A DNA stretch of 64,000 nt, from contig NZ_KB849558.1 of assembly GCF_000368585.1 (NCBI RefSeq), forward strand, positions 662,722-726,721. The letters run 5' to 3'. This document shows positions 37,311 to 45,701 of the stretch, one piece after another. Below the pieces are notes generated by a model, which was not told where the DNA came from, ran no database searches, and saw only the letters and a list, made by a program, of their open reading frames with translations. The translations under genes and the position numbers were made by a program. This stretch comes from Acinetobacter venetianus RAG-1 = CIP 110063. GTDB taxonomy: Bacteria > Pseudomonadota > Gammaproteobacteria > Pseudomonadales > Moraxellaceae. The stretch's first letter is position 1; every line of letters starts with the position of its first letter.

Positions 37311-37841
37311 ATGCGTGAGTTCGCCAGAGTTCAAGATCAGGCTTTAAGCTTGGATAGTTTTGATCCGATTCAAGATTTTCCTGAATGTGGTGGTGTCGAT
37401 GTTTTTATTGGCACAGTACGCAATCACCATGAAGGTAAAGCCGTTAAGGCATTGAAATATACCTCTTATACGCCTGTTGCTGAAAAAATGATTCGTGAAA
37501 TCGAACAAGACGTAAAAGCTAAATATTCAGAAGTCTCTTATGTTCGCGTGATTCATCGTATTGGTTATTTGGATGTAAGTGAAACAGCGATTATTGCAAT
37601 TGCATATGCCGCACATCGCCGTGAAGCGTTTCAAGCCTGTGAAGAGGCCGTTGAACGTGTCAAGCATGAAGTTCCGATTTGGAAAGAAGAATTTTTCATG
37701 GATGGAACGAGCCAATATGTTGAAGGCTGCTGTATTCGGAAAGATGCAACCGAGCAAACAAGTTCTTCGTTAGCTAAAGAAGAAAAAAGTGCAAAACATG
37801 CACATCATCACCATGAACATTGTGCACATACACACGATTAA
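37311..37841 (+). CDS. moaE: Molybdopterin synthase catalytic subunit with a His-rich tail
   Basis: A 176-residue MoaE, the large subunit of molybdopterin synthase. The core (about 1-150) has GGVDVFIGTVRNHHEGKAVKALKY, VRVIHRIGYLDVSETAI, AYAAHRREAFQACE and the C-terminal PIWKEEFF with the active-site lysine. After the core, the last 16 residues are AKHAHHHHEHCAHTHD. Seven His and one Cys make this a likely metal-binding tail, absent from typical MoaE. GGAGG precedes the start. It lies in the operon directly after moaD. Confidence 0.92.
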   Translation: MREFARVQDQALSLDSFDPIQDFPECGGVDVFIGTVRNHHEGKAVKALKYTSYTPVAEKMIREIEQDVKAKYSEVSYVRVIHRIGYLDVSETAIIAIAYAAHRREAFQACEEAVERVKHEVPIWKEEFFMDGTSQYVEGCCIRKDATEQTSSSLAKEEKSAKHAHHHHEHCAHTHD

Positions 37842-37857
37842 GTCTTAGGAAGTAAAA

Positions 37858-38781
37858 ATGAAAAATGTAGGGATGAAACCCGAAAGTTATCGTGTTGCAG
37901 AAGCACAAGCAATTTTATATGCACCATCACATTGTATTCAGTTACTTCGCGATGGAAATACCGAAAAAGGTGATGCTCTTAAAACAGCACGTATTGCAGG
38001 TATTTTGGCGGCAAAGAGAACAGATGAGCTGATACCGCTTTGTCATCCATTACCGATTTATCGTGCGGATATTGATTATACGTTGCAAGATGATCATGTG
38101 CTGATTTTAGCCACTGTTGAAACGATTGGGCCGACTGGCGTTGAGATGGAAGCACTGACAGCGGCGAGTCTTGCTGGTTTAACCATTTACGATATGCTAA
38201 AACCACATTGTGAACCTGATGAGTTGTGTTTAGATCAATGTAAACTACTCAAGAAAAAAGGCGGAAAATCACATTTTAAACGAATGCTACGTCAGCCTGT
38301 TTCTGCGGCAGTCATTGTGTTATCTGATACGGTCGCAGCGGGGCGTAAACCAGATACCGCTGGAAAATCTGTGGTTGAAACCTTGACTGAGGCGGGTTTT
38401 GATCCGATTCATTATCAAATTTTGCCTGATGAATCTGACCAATTAAAAGATTTAGTTTTACAGTTAACAAAATCCTATGCTTGCGTTATGACTGTTGGTG
38501 GCACAGGGATCGGTAAGCGCGATATTACTGTGGACACATTAGAACCATTACTCGAACGTAAATTGGATGGTTTGATGGAAGCAGCGCGTGCATTTGGACA
38601 AAAACGTACCCCTTATGCTGCCATGTCGCGTGGAGTTGCAGGATTTATTGATCGTTCATTAGTTGTGACCTTGCCGGGAAGTCGTGGTGGTGCAAGTGAA
38701 TCAATGGCTGCGATTTTGCCTGCCTTGGTACATATCTTTGATGTTTGTCGTGATCTACCGCATCCAGGAGGATATGAATAA
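37858..38781 (+). CDS. moaCB: Fused MoaC-MoaB molybdenum cofactor protein
   Basis: A 307-residue fusion. Residues about 1-150 are MoaC, cyclic pyranopterin monophosphate synthase (ALKTARIAGILAAKRTDELIPLCHPLP with the active-site His and Lys, and GVEMEALTAASLAGLTIYDM). Residues about 155-307 are a MoaB/Mog-type molybdopterin adenylyltransferase domain (SDTVAAGRKPDTAGKSVVE, VGGTGIGKRDITVDTLEP, SRGVAGF, TLPGSRGGASESM). So one chain carries the second step of the pathway and the adenylylation that precedes metal insertion. No break or frameshift is seen. The stop overlaps the moeA start by one base. Confidence 0.93.
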   Translation: MKNVGMKPESYRVAEAQAILYAPSHCIQLLRDGNTEKGDALKTARIAGILAAKRTDELIPLCHPLPIYRADIDYTLQDDHVLILATVETIGPTGVEMEALTAASLAGLTIYDMLKPHCEPDELCLDQCKLLKKKGGKSHFKRMLRQPVSAAVIVLSDTVAAGRKPDTAGKSVVETLTEAGFDPIHYQILPDESDQLKDLVLQLTKSYACVMTVGGTGIGKRDITVDTLEPLLERKLDGLMEAARAFGQKRTPYAAMSRGVAGFIDRSLVVTLPGSRGGASESMAAILPALVHIFDVCRDLPHPGGYE

Positions 38782-40010
38782 TGTCGGGATGTGGTGCTGA
38801 GAAAGGTCTCATAAGTATTGATGAAGCACTTACCTTAATGCGGTCAACACCTCAAACATTAATGACAGAGACATTACCTTTAGGAGAATGTCTCAATCGC
38901 TACTTAGCTCAAGATGTTTTCTCACCTGTTGATTTGCCAAGTTTTTCACAAAGTGCTGTAGATGGTTATGCATTACATACGACTGCTGAGCAGCTTCAAG
39001 ACAGTGTATTTCATGTGATTGGCGAAATTAAAGCAGGGAGTGATGCTGAACATCGACTTTTAGATGGGCAGGCGATTCGTATTTTTACGGGTGGTAAAGT
39101 GCCAGAGGGGACGACGCATGTTGCACGACAAGAGATTGTTGCGATTGAGTCGGATCAAAAAATTCGTTTAGTTGAACACATCAAGCCACAAGCAGATATT
39201 CGTTTTACTGGTGAAGAAGTTCAGCTTGGACAAACACTTGCTGAAGTTGACCAGAAAATCAATATTGGTGGATTAGCTGCTTTAAGCATGGCAGGTGTTC
39301 AACAACTCAATGTATTTAAAATCCCTAAAGTGGCTGTGGTGATCACGGGTGATGAAGTCGCTGAAACACCAGATGATCTCAAAGCAGGTAAAGTCTTTGA
39401 TGCCAATGGTCCACTTTTAAAAGCATGGTTTAAAGACTATGGACTAGAGGTTGAAATCTTACATATTGCTGATGAAGCCTCATTGGTGACTCAGTGTTTT
39501 GAACGTTTAAAACAGCAATTCGATGTGATTATTACCACAGGTGGTGTCTCTGTCGGTGATTACGACTTTGTTCGGCCATGTGCGTTTGAAACAGGGTTCG
39601 AGCAAATTTTTTGGAAAGTTAAGCAGAAGCCGGGGAAACCACTATTTTTTGCTGAATATAAGCACAATCTACACCACTGCTATTTATTAGGTTTACCGGG
39701 GAATCCTGCTGCGGTTTACGTTTCAATGCAGGTTTATGGCAAAGTTTTACTTGATGCGTTGCAAAATCAACGACAAGACATCCAATGGTTTAATGGGATT
39801 TTAACCCATGATCTTAAGTCGGATGCGCGTGAACGATTTTTAAGAATGCATGCTTATTTTGAACACGGCCAGTTAAAGTTGAAAAGTTTAACGAAGCAGC
39901 AATCTCATATGTTAAGTAATTTGATGCAGGCAAACTGTTTAGTGCGAATTCCAGCAAATGAAATGCTAGAGGCAGGTCGCGAATTATCTGGATTGTTTAT
40001 TATCAGCTGA
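38781..40010 (+). CDS. moeA: Molybdopterin molybdotransferase
   Basis: A 409-residue enzyme that inserts molybdate into adenylylated molybdopterin. Marks are DLPSFSQSAVDGYAL, the IFTGGKVPEGTTHVARQE segment, the MoCF domain VVITGDEVAE, TGGVSVGDYDFV, and the LLGLPGNPAAVYVS signature. Domain order and length are normal. It starts within the moaCB stop (TAATG) and ends the moa/moe operon. The next gene is preceded by its own control region. Confidence 0.94.
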   Translation: MSGCGAEKGLISIDEALTLMRSTPQTLMTETLPLGECLNRYLAQDVFSPVDLPSFSQSAVDGYALHTTAEQLQDSVFHVIGEIKAGSDAEHRLLDGQAIRIFTGGKVPEGTTHVARQEIVAIESDQKIRLVEHIKPQADIRFTGEEVQLGQTLAEVDQKINIGGLAALSMAGVQQLNVFKIPKVAVVITGDEVAETPDDLKAGKVFDANGPLLKAWFKDYGLEVEILHIADEASLVTQCFERLKQQFDVIITTGGVSVGDYDFVRPCAFETGFEQIFWKVKQKPGKPLFFAEYKHNLHHCYLLGLPGNPAAVYVSMQVYGKVLLDALQNQRQDIQWFNGILTHDLKSDARERFLRMHAYFEHGQLKLKSLTKQQSHMLSNLMQANCLVRIPANEMLEAGRELSGLFIIS

Positions 40011-40111
40011 TTGATTTCCATCAAGTTATCGAATCGATACATTTTTGGTATTTTTAGCCAAGTACCAATATTGCATCTGATAGCAAAGGTGGTTTAGTGT
40101 ATATTTTATAT

Positions 40112-40128
40112 TGTTTAGATTCTAAACA
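40112..40128. promoter_or_regulatory. 17-bp palindrome upstream of the HxlR gene
   Basis: TGTTTAGA-T-TCTAAACA is a perfect palindrome about 60 bases before the HxlR start. HxlR regulators bind such dyads, so autoregulation is likely. A looser inverted repeat TTGGTA/TACCAA lies near 40048-40071. Confidence 0.55.
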
Positions 40129-40188
40129 TTACGGTTCAAGACATGGAAGATGTCTTTTTAAAACTTTAAAAATAATCAGGTGATAATA

Positions 40189-40671
40189 ATGAAATGGGAA
40201 GAAATTGGTGATCAGCCGTGTTCTGTCGCGAGAACACTTTCAGTTTTGGGTGATCGTTGGACAATGTTAATTCTGCGGAATGCTTTTATGGGTGTACGCC
40301 GTTTTGATGATTTTCAACGTAGCTTAGGATTGACGCGGCATGTTCTCTCTGAGCGTTTGAAGCGTTTAGTCGAACATGAAATTTTAGTCAAAGTTCCTTA
40401 TGTACAGCGCCAAGAACGTTTTGAATACCAACTTACTGAAAAAGGTTTGGATTTATATCCAATTATCCTTGCGATGGTGCAGTGGGCGGATAAATGGATG
40501 GATCTAGGAATGGGGAAGCCGCTTGAATTTACTCATAAAAGCTGTGGAAAAAAAATTAATCCTAAAGTAGTTTGCTCCGAATGTAATGATCCGATTCATG
40601 TTCAAGATGTGCGCGTAGCCGCTGGACCGGGATATTTTGCCTTTGTTGAACAAAAGCAAAAAACAGCTTAA
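40189..40671 (+). CDS. HxlR-family transcriptional regulator
   Basis: A 160-residue winged-helix regulator. The HxlR start C-S-V-A-R-T-L-S-V-L-G-D-R-W has the conserved Cys near residue 11, followed by FMGVRRFDDFQRSLGLTRHVLSERLKRL (recognition helix) and the wing. The C terminus is extended with CGKKINPKVVCSEC, a possible zinc or redox site beyond the usual HxlR length. The conserved Cys is the electrophile or oxidant sensor in some family members. AGGTGA five bases before 40189 favours that ATG over the upstream GTG at 40180. Its target genes are not obvious. Confidence 0.85.
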   Translation: MKWEEIGDQPCSVARTLSVLGDRWTMLILRNAFMGVRRFDDFQRSLGLTRHVLSERLKRLVEHEILVKVPYVQRQERFEYQLTEKGLDLYPIILAMVQWADKWMDLGMGKPLEFTHKSCGKKINPKVVCSECNDPIHVQDVRVAAGPGYFAFVEQKQKTA

Positions 40672-40672
40672 T

Positions 40673-42073
40673 TTATAATGGATATTGTTCTATTTCATGT
40701 TTTATAGCATGAGATAGGACTTCAAAAATTTTTGGATTTTGGCATTGTGCAACATTGAAGCGGATAAAGTTTTGATATTGTTGACTCTGACTAAATGCAT
40801 TTCCAGGGGCTAAAATAACACCTTGTTCAAGACATTTTTGTGCGATATGAGAACTGTCTAAATGTTTATCCAATTCACACCATAAAAAAATACCTGCTTG
40901 TGGTTTAAGCCAAGGCTGAATCCCTAATTTTTCTAAATTTTTAATGGTAAAATCCATCGCTTTTGCAAGCCGTATTTTTAATTCCTCTAAATATTTACGA
41001 TAACTTCCATCTGTAAGTGCAATATACAGAATTTCAGCGGATAGATGATTACCTCCAAAACTTGTCGCAATTTTAATATCAGTCAAATCATTAATCCATT
41101 CTGACTTACTCGCGATATAGCCAGTCCGTACAGAACCAGATAATGTTTTTGAAAAACTACCGATCTGTATTACACGAGATAGACCATCTAATGTAGCAAG
41201 ACGAGGGGCTGGATTTAATTCAAGATCAGCGAAAATATCATCTTCAATCACAATGAGATTGGAGTTCTCAACCAATTTTAAAACTTGATATGCAGTTGTT
41301 GGTGTTAATACAGCACCTGTTGGGTTGTGTATACCTGAGTTGGTGATGTAGAGCCGAGGATTATGGGTCTGGATTGCTTCTGCAAATGCATCTAAATCAG
41401 GCCCAGTTTGAGTATATGGGATACCAATGATCTGAATTTGATGAACTTTGAGTAAAGCATGGAAATTGAAATAACAAGGATCATCGACTAAAACCACATC
41501 ATTTGGTTTAAGAAAATAACGACAAATTAAATCAATTGCTTGTGTCCCTGAATCCGTCAGTAAGATTTGTTCAGGCAATGCTTCAATGCCTTTGTTCAAG
41601 ATTCTGCGAGAAATTAATTCTCGAAGTGACTTTAAACCAAGCGGTGTTGAGTAATCTGTCAGGATATTGGCATGGGTTTTCGAAACCGTTCTGATGGCTT
41701 TGCGTATATTTTCGTGTGGCATCCAGTCGTCTGGTAGCCAACCACAGCCCGGCTTTAAAACATTGTGTTGCGCTTCTAAAGATTGTCTAGAAATCCAAAG
41801 TGGATCAATCGTTCTGTCGATTATTTTAGGATGGATTTCTGAGATAGATAAAGGAGCTAAAGGTGCCGAGACAAAAAAACCAGAACCTGTTTTGGATTCA
41901 ATCATGCCTTTGGCAGCGAGTCTTTCATATGCTTCGACGATTGTTGATATAGATAGATTGAGAGTTTTGGCTAAAGCACGCACGGAAGGAAGCCGTGAGC
42001 CTGTGGTTAATGACCGCGTCTTAATTTGTTCGTTGATATGCGATACCACAAAATCTATTTTTGTATTTTTCAT
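40673..42073 (-). CDS. MocR-type (GntR-HTH plus aminotransferase) transcriptional regulator
   Basis: A 466-residue MocR/PdxR-type regulator: an N-terminal GntR winged helix (about 1-75; GSRLPSVRALAKTLNLSISTIVEAYERLAAKGMIESKTGSGFFV) joined to a class I aminotransferase-fold domain (about 95-460). The PLP lysine is in QIGSFSKTLSGSVRTGYI and the HNPTGAVL segment is present, so PLP or a PLP-amino acid adduct is the likely effector. A longer frame to 42106 would run through the palindromic operator, so the ATG at 42073 is preferred. It diverges from an EamA exporter, which is the probable target. Confidence 0.87.
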   Translation of the reverse strand: MKNTKIDFVVSHINEQIKTRSLTTGSRLPSVRALAKTLNLSISTIVEAYERLAAKGMIESKTGSGFFVSAPLAPLSISEIHPKIIDRTIDPLWISRQSLEAQHNVLKPGCGWLPDDWMPHENIRKAIRTVSKTHANILTDYSTPLGLKSLRELISRRILNKGIEALPEQILLTDSGTQAIDLICRYFLKPNDVVLVDDPCYFNFHALLKVHQIQIIGIPYTQTGPDLDAFAEAIQTHNPRLYITNSGIHNPTGAVLTPTTAYQVLKLVENSNLIVIEDDIFADLELNPAPRLATLDGLSRVIQIGSFSKTLSGSVRTGYIASKSEWINDLTDIKIATSFGGNHLSAEILYIALTDGSYRKYLEELKIRLAKAMDFTIKNLEKLGIQPWLKPQAGIFLWCELDKHLDSSHIAQKCLEQGVILAPGNAFSQSQQYQNFIRFNVAQCQNPKIFEVLSHAIKHEIEQYPL

Positions 42074-42085
42074 CAATGATCTCAA

Positions 42086-42111
42086 CTGTATTGGTTTATA
42101 TACCAATACAG
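42086..42111. promoter_or_regulatory. 26-bp perfect palindrome between the MocR gene and the EamA exporter
   Basis: CTGTATTGGT (42086-42095) and ACCAATACAG (42102-42111) are perfect 10-base complements around TTATAT. A further half-site, ACTGTATTG, lies near 42125. The position, between the divergent starts, fits a MocR operator. Confidence 0.7.
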
Positions 42112-42193
42112 TTATTTAATATTGTACTGTATTGTGTATGGTGCAATTACCTTATCACAGTTTAAATTCTCCATATAGGTTTGGAGAATATAT

Positions 42194-43057
42194 ATGAAAG
42201 CGATACGTGATGGTTGGTTGAATGGGCTTGTTGGCGTAGTGATATTTGCAGGGTCGCTACCAGCTACTCGAGTTGCCGTGATGGATATGAGTCCAACTTT
42301 TTTAACTGCTGCGAGGGCGGCTATAGCTGGTGTTTTAGCATTATTTCTCCTCATACTGTCTCGACAAAAATTACCCGAAAGACAAGACTGGCTTTCTCTC
42401 TTATATGTTTCGATAGGTGTTGTTGTCGGATTTCCACTCTTTACCGCACTTGCTTTACAGTATGTGAGTGCGGCGCACACCATCGTTTTTATTGGTTTGT
42501 TGCCATTGGCTACGGCTATCTTTGGTGTCATTCGTAGTGGAGAAAGACCAAGTTTAATCTTTTGGTTATTTGCTATTTTTGGTGCTTCTCTTGTTTTTGC
42601 TTTTATGTTGTTTCAAACGCAAAGTTGGTCATTTAACTATGGTGATTTTTTCATGTTGGTGGCAATTTTACTTTGTGGTTTTGGTTATGCAGAAGGAGGG
42701 AAACTGTCAAAGCATTTAGGTGGTTGGCAAGTGATTTGTTGGGCTTTGTTAATAACACTTCCGATCATGTTATTACTCTCATATTTGTATTTACCTACAA
42801 ATTTTCAGTTGATTCCTGTACAGGCAAAATTGGGGTTAGCTTATGTTTCGATTTTTAGTATGTTGATTGGTTTCTTTTTTTGGTACAAAGGCTTGGCACA
42901 AGGCGGCATTGCAACGGTTGGTCAATTGCAGTTGCTTCAACCGATTTTTGGGCTTGCAATAGCAGCTGTCCTCTTGCACGAGCAAGTGAGTGTTGCAATG
43001 TTTATGGTAACCATTGCAGTAATTGTTTGTGTTGCTTGTGCAAAGAAATTTGCTTGA
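42194..43057 (+). CDS. EamA/DMT-family exporter
   Basis: A 287-residue protein with about ten membrane helices in two EamA repeats, of the drug/metabolite transporter superfamily. The RVAVMDMSPTFLTAARAAIAG and FPLFTALALQYVSAAHTIVFIGLLPLATA segments are typical of the first repeat, and FSMLIGFFFWYKGLAQGGIATVGQLQLLQPIFG of the second. Exporters paired with MocR regulators often move amino acids or related metabolites, but the substrate is unknown. GGAG is well placed before the ATG. It is divergent from the MocR gene across a perfect palindrome. Confidence 0.85.
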   Translation: MKAIRDGWLNGLVGVVIFAGSLPATRVAVMDMSPTFLTAARAAIAGVLALFLLILSRQKLPERQDWLSLLYVSIGVVVGFPLFTALALQYVSAAHTIVFIGLLPLATAIFGVIRSGERPSLIFWLFAIFGASLVFAFMLFQTQSWSFNYGDFFMLVAILLCGFGYAEGGKLSKHLGGWQVICWALLITLPIMLLLSYLYLPTNFQLIPVQAKLGLAYVSIFSMLIGFFFWYKGLAQGGIATVGQLQLLQPIFGLAIAAVLLHEQVSVAMFMVTIAVIVCVACAKKFA

Positions 43058-43066
43058 AAATGATAT

Positions 43067-43378
43067 TTATAAGCAATTTGCGGGTTTAGGTACACCAGCA
43101 AGTCGACTTAAATGACGAGCGACTAAACCTGTATTGAATCTTTGTTGCAGCTCAGTATTGTTGATTTCAGGACTCACAGTTTTCATTAAAAACTTGATCA
43201 ACGGACGAGTTGCTGGCGAATGACCATACTGCTGATAGAATTGACGAACAGCATTAAGCACCTCAATGTGCCATTCTGTTAATTCCAAATCCAAAGATTT
43301 AGCGAGTTCTTGTGCAACTTCTTGATTCCAAATGGTGTAATCCACCAAATGACCATCTTGATCCAATTCTAATTGCAT
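43067..43378 (-). CDS. tusE: Sulphur relay protein TusE (DsrC family)
   Basis: A 103-residue DsrC-family carrier. The segment LTEWHIEVLNAVRQFYQQYGHSPATRPLIKF is the family signature, and the essential C-terminal cysteine sits in KPANCL at the penultimate position. TusE takes sulphur from TusBCD and hands it to MnmA for 2-thiolation of tRNA wobble uridine. It follows tusB at about 40 bases. The association with tusBCD in one operon favours the tRNA role over sulphite reduction, for which no dsrAB is present. Confidence 0.92.
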   Translation of the reverse strand: MQLELDQDGHLVDYTIWNQEVAQELAKSLDLELTEWHIEVLNAVRQFYQQYGHSPATRPLIKFLMKTVSPEINNTELQQRFNTGLVARHLSRLAGVPKPANCL

Positions 43379-43418
43379 AAAATAGCCTAAGTAAATTTTA
43401 AATTAACTTCATATTTCT

Positions 43419-43703
43419 CTATTTCAAAGAAATAGAACGCTCGAATTGTAAAACTAAATCTGCAAATTGCGAATATTCGATGATGCTCATTCGATCTTTT
43501 ACTGAGTCATTGAGTAGGCTTTGTTCGTTACTTAAACAGTAGATATGAGAAAAAGTAGCCAAGATATTCTCAGGAATGTGAAGTAATGCTTCACCCATTA
43601 CAACAATAGAATCATTGGCTTGAGCCATCAGAGGCAACTCAGTCCAAATTTTATTTAAATTAGCATAGGGTGCTTGAACAAGAAAAAGAGTGTGCTTTTG
43701 CAT
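43419..43703 (-). CDS. tusB: Sulphur relay protein TusB (DsrH family)
   Basis: A 94-residue small protein in the TusB position of the operon. The core HTLFLVQAPYANL and the strand DSIVVMGEALLHI fit DsrH/TusB; it lacks an active cysteine of the TusD type, as expected, although other Cys occurs. It forms the TusBCD complex with the two upstream genes. The open frame extends to 43718, but AAGGT before the ATG at 43703 supports the shorter product. Confidence 0.85.
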   Translation of the reverse strand: MQKHTLFLVQAPYANLNKIWTELPLMAQANDSIVVMGEALLHIPENILATFSHIYCLSNEQSLLNDSVKDRMSIIEYSQFADLVLQFERSISLK

Positions 43704-43711
43704 AAATGACC

Positions 43712-44062
43712 TTACCAATATAAAACATGGTCAAATGATTGAATAAACTCAGGTTGAATGTTGATAAATTCAATTTCCTGATCAGTATTTTTTACAATTG
43801 GTAGTGCCTGATTTTTAGTTTCAACTAATATTGGCGTTAGGTCGTAAAATTCAAAACTTTCGACCATATTGGCAGCGATTTTAAACGCGAATTTCAATTG
43901 ATCGAACTCTAATTTATTGTCCAATAAACTGAGTGCAGCATCTTTCAATAATACTTTGACAGAAATACCAAAGGTTGCTAAAACCATAGTTGCAGACAAA
44001 CTTTCATTGATCTGCAAACTAGTTAAATTGGGCTGCGTTAGGATGACGAGTACAGATTTCAC
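43712..44062 (-). CDS. tusC: Sulphur relay protein TusC (DsrF family)
   Basis: A 116-residue protein starting with GTG (44062), between tusD and tusB. The LATFGISVKVLLKDAALSLLD segment is the DsrF/TusC match. It is a structural member of the TusBCD hexamer that relays sulphur to TusE. The gene is eight bases from tusB. Divergence from E. coli TusC is high, so the assignment leans on operon order as well as the fold. Confidence 0.85.
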   Translation of the reverse strand: MKSVLVILTQPNLTSLQINESLSATMVLATFGISVKVLLKDAALSLLDNKLEFDQLKFAFKIAANMVESFEFYDLTPILVETKNQALPIVKNTDQEIEFINIQPEFIQSFDHVLYW

Positions 44063-44105
44063 ACAATTTACCTTTTTAAAGCAACACTCTATTAAAAAAC
44101 TTGAA

Positions 44106-44474
44106 TTAAAATTGAATTAAACGAGAACAGCTTTGCACAGCATTAGCAAGCTCTCCAAGTCCAACCAACTCAAAACTTTGAGCTAGGTTGTGGTGTTGAA
44201 GTGAATGACGTTGTGCATTGCTGGCATCAGTGATACCCCGTGCAAGGGCAGCACTGACACAGACAGGGAGTCGAATGCCGAGCTTTTGCCATTCTTGTTT
44301 TAAGTTGCGTTGATCATCAGGATACCACTGTAAATCATTCGCAACATGAACACCGTCTTGGTAAAAGAAGACACGAAATTCCTCATGCTTATTTTGCAGG
44401 GCTTGTGCTAAACCAAATGCATGCCAAGCCATAATCGAAGTAGGTGCTGAGGTAATTAATAGTAGTGTACTCAT
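44106..44474 (-). CDS. tusD: Sulphurtransferase TusD (DsrE family)
   Basis: A 122-residue protein leading the tus operon. It has the DsrE fold and the active cysteine in LPVCVSAALARG (about residue 72), the position that receives persulphide sulphur from TusA and passes it on. The start of the protein, STLLLITSAPTSIMAWHAFGLAQAL, also fits. The gene is divergent from the GalE-like gene. Confidence 0.9.
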   Translation of the reverse strand: MSTLLLITSAPTSIMAWHAFGLAQALQNKHEEFRVFFYQDGVHVANDLQWYPDDQRNLKQEWQKLGIRLPVCVSAALARGITDASNAQRHSLQHHNLAQSFELVGLGELANAVQSCSRLIQF

Positions 44475-44540
44475 TGAACATTCACTATGGTCGCGAAGAC
44501 AAAACGATGATGGATATATTAAAAAGAAGGTAAGTATACA

Positions 44541-45548
44541 ATGATTTTGGTGACAGGTGGTTTAGGCTTTATCGGTTCACATATTGCTTTGAGTCTATTG
44601 GCCCGCGGTCAAGAGATCGTCATTGTTGATAACTTAGCCAATTCGACTTTGCAGACTTTGGAGCGTCTAGAATATATTTCTGGAATGTATATTCCATTTG
44701 CGAAGCTTGATGTAAGAAATACGCCTGCTTTAAATAAAGTTTTTGAACAATATTCAATTGATACCGTGATTCACACAGCGAGTTTTAAATCACTGGAAGA
44801 ATCTAACTTAAAACCTCTTGAGTACTACAATGACAATGTCAGCAGTATTATGAGTTTACTTCGCGCAATGCAGCGAATGGGGGTTAGGCAACTCGTTAAT
44901 CTCTCTAGTTTAGCTGTTTATGGAAAATCTGATGCTGAACTGACTGAAGAAACTGAATTTAATTATAACTATCCAAATCCATATGTTCGTACGCAACAAA
45001 TGGTAGAAAATATTATCACGGATACCTATAGAGTTGATCATGAATGGAAGATTGTGAATCTCCGTTTGTCCAATATCGTCGGCGCATTTGAGCACGGTGT
45101 ATTGGGTGAATATGTTACTCAACTTCCTAAAAATATTGTGCCTCTGGCTTTACAAGTTGCAGCAATGCAACGTGATTGTATTGAATTACAAAATCAAGCA
45201 GAGACGGATGATGGTACTGTTGAGCGGAGTTTTTTACACGTCCTCGATGTTTGTGATGCTGTATTAGCAACATTGAACTGGTTTACGAATCAGCAAGGCT
45301 GTTTGGAAAATTTTAATATTGCACATGATCAAATGACTTCGATACAAGCACTTTTGGACGAGGTTGCTAAAGTGACTCAAACAGAGGTACGCGTGCAACC
45401 TGCAGTTTATCAACATCAGGAACTAGCTCAACTAGGTGCAAAAATTGAAAAAGCCGAACGCATTTTAAATTGGTCGCCAAAAAGGCCTTTAAGTCAGATG
45501 ATTGAAGATGAGTGGCGTTTTTATCTGAATACATTAAAAGGTAATTAA
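44541..45548 (+). CDS. GalE-like NAD-dependent epimerase/dehydratase
   Basis: A 335-residue extended short-chain dehydrogenase. The N-terminal NAD site is TGGLGFIGSHIAL (residues 5-17), followed by IVDNLANS, LDVRN, and HTASFKSLEES. The active-site Ser lies in NLSSLAVYGKSD, but the usual YxxxK reads Tyr148-V-R-T-Gln152, so the catalytic lysine is replaced. Overall layout and length match UDP-glucose 4-epimerase, but loss of the lysine makes normal epimerase activity doubtful. It may be a degraded, non-catalytic or altered enzyme. The gene is divergent from tusD and no sugar-nucleotide gene is beside it. Confidence 0.8.
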   Translation: MILVTGGLGFIGSHIALSLLARGQEIVIVDNLANSTLQTLERLEYISGMYIPFAKLDVRNTPALNKVFEQYSIDTVIHTASFKSLEESNLKPLEYYNDNVSSIMSLLRAMQRMGVRQLVNLSSLAVYGKSDAELTEETEFNYNYPNPYVRTQQMVENIITDTYRVDHEWKIVNLRLSNIVGAFEHGVLGEYVTQLPKNIVPLALQVAAMQRDCIELQNQAETDDGTVERSFLHVLDVCDAVLATLNWFTNQQGCLENFNIAHDQMTSIQALLDEVAKVTQTEVRVQPAVYQHQELAQLGAKIEKAERILNWSPKRPLSQMIEDEWRFYLNTLKGN

Positions 45549-45701
45549 GATAATGATTCTTATTTACATTAATGCGTGGTTTAATTAGGATAATAACTAT
45601 CCATTAAATATTCCAATAAATTTTTAATGGATATTGATTAGCCAAAGCATCTATTTGCTTCAGCCCAAAATATTTTCAACCAAATAGAGCAGAGGTTGTT
45701 T

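Noticed and set aside
42074..42106. Longer N terminus of the MocR regulator
   Set aside because: The extra 11 codons would be encoded by the palindromic operator itself, and the winged helix starts after 42073.
41667..42119. 150-codon ORF antisense to the MocR gene
   Set aside because: It overlaps the regulator's DNA-binding domain and runs into the operator; no independent evidence.
42112..42531. 139-codon ORF antisense to the EamA gene
   Set aside because: Shadow of a clear membrane protein, no ribosome binding site.
42214..42537. Second-frame ORF inside the EamA gene
   Set aside because: Cys- and Arg-rich out-of-frame translation of the exporter.
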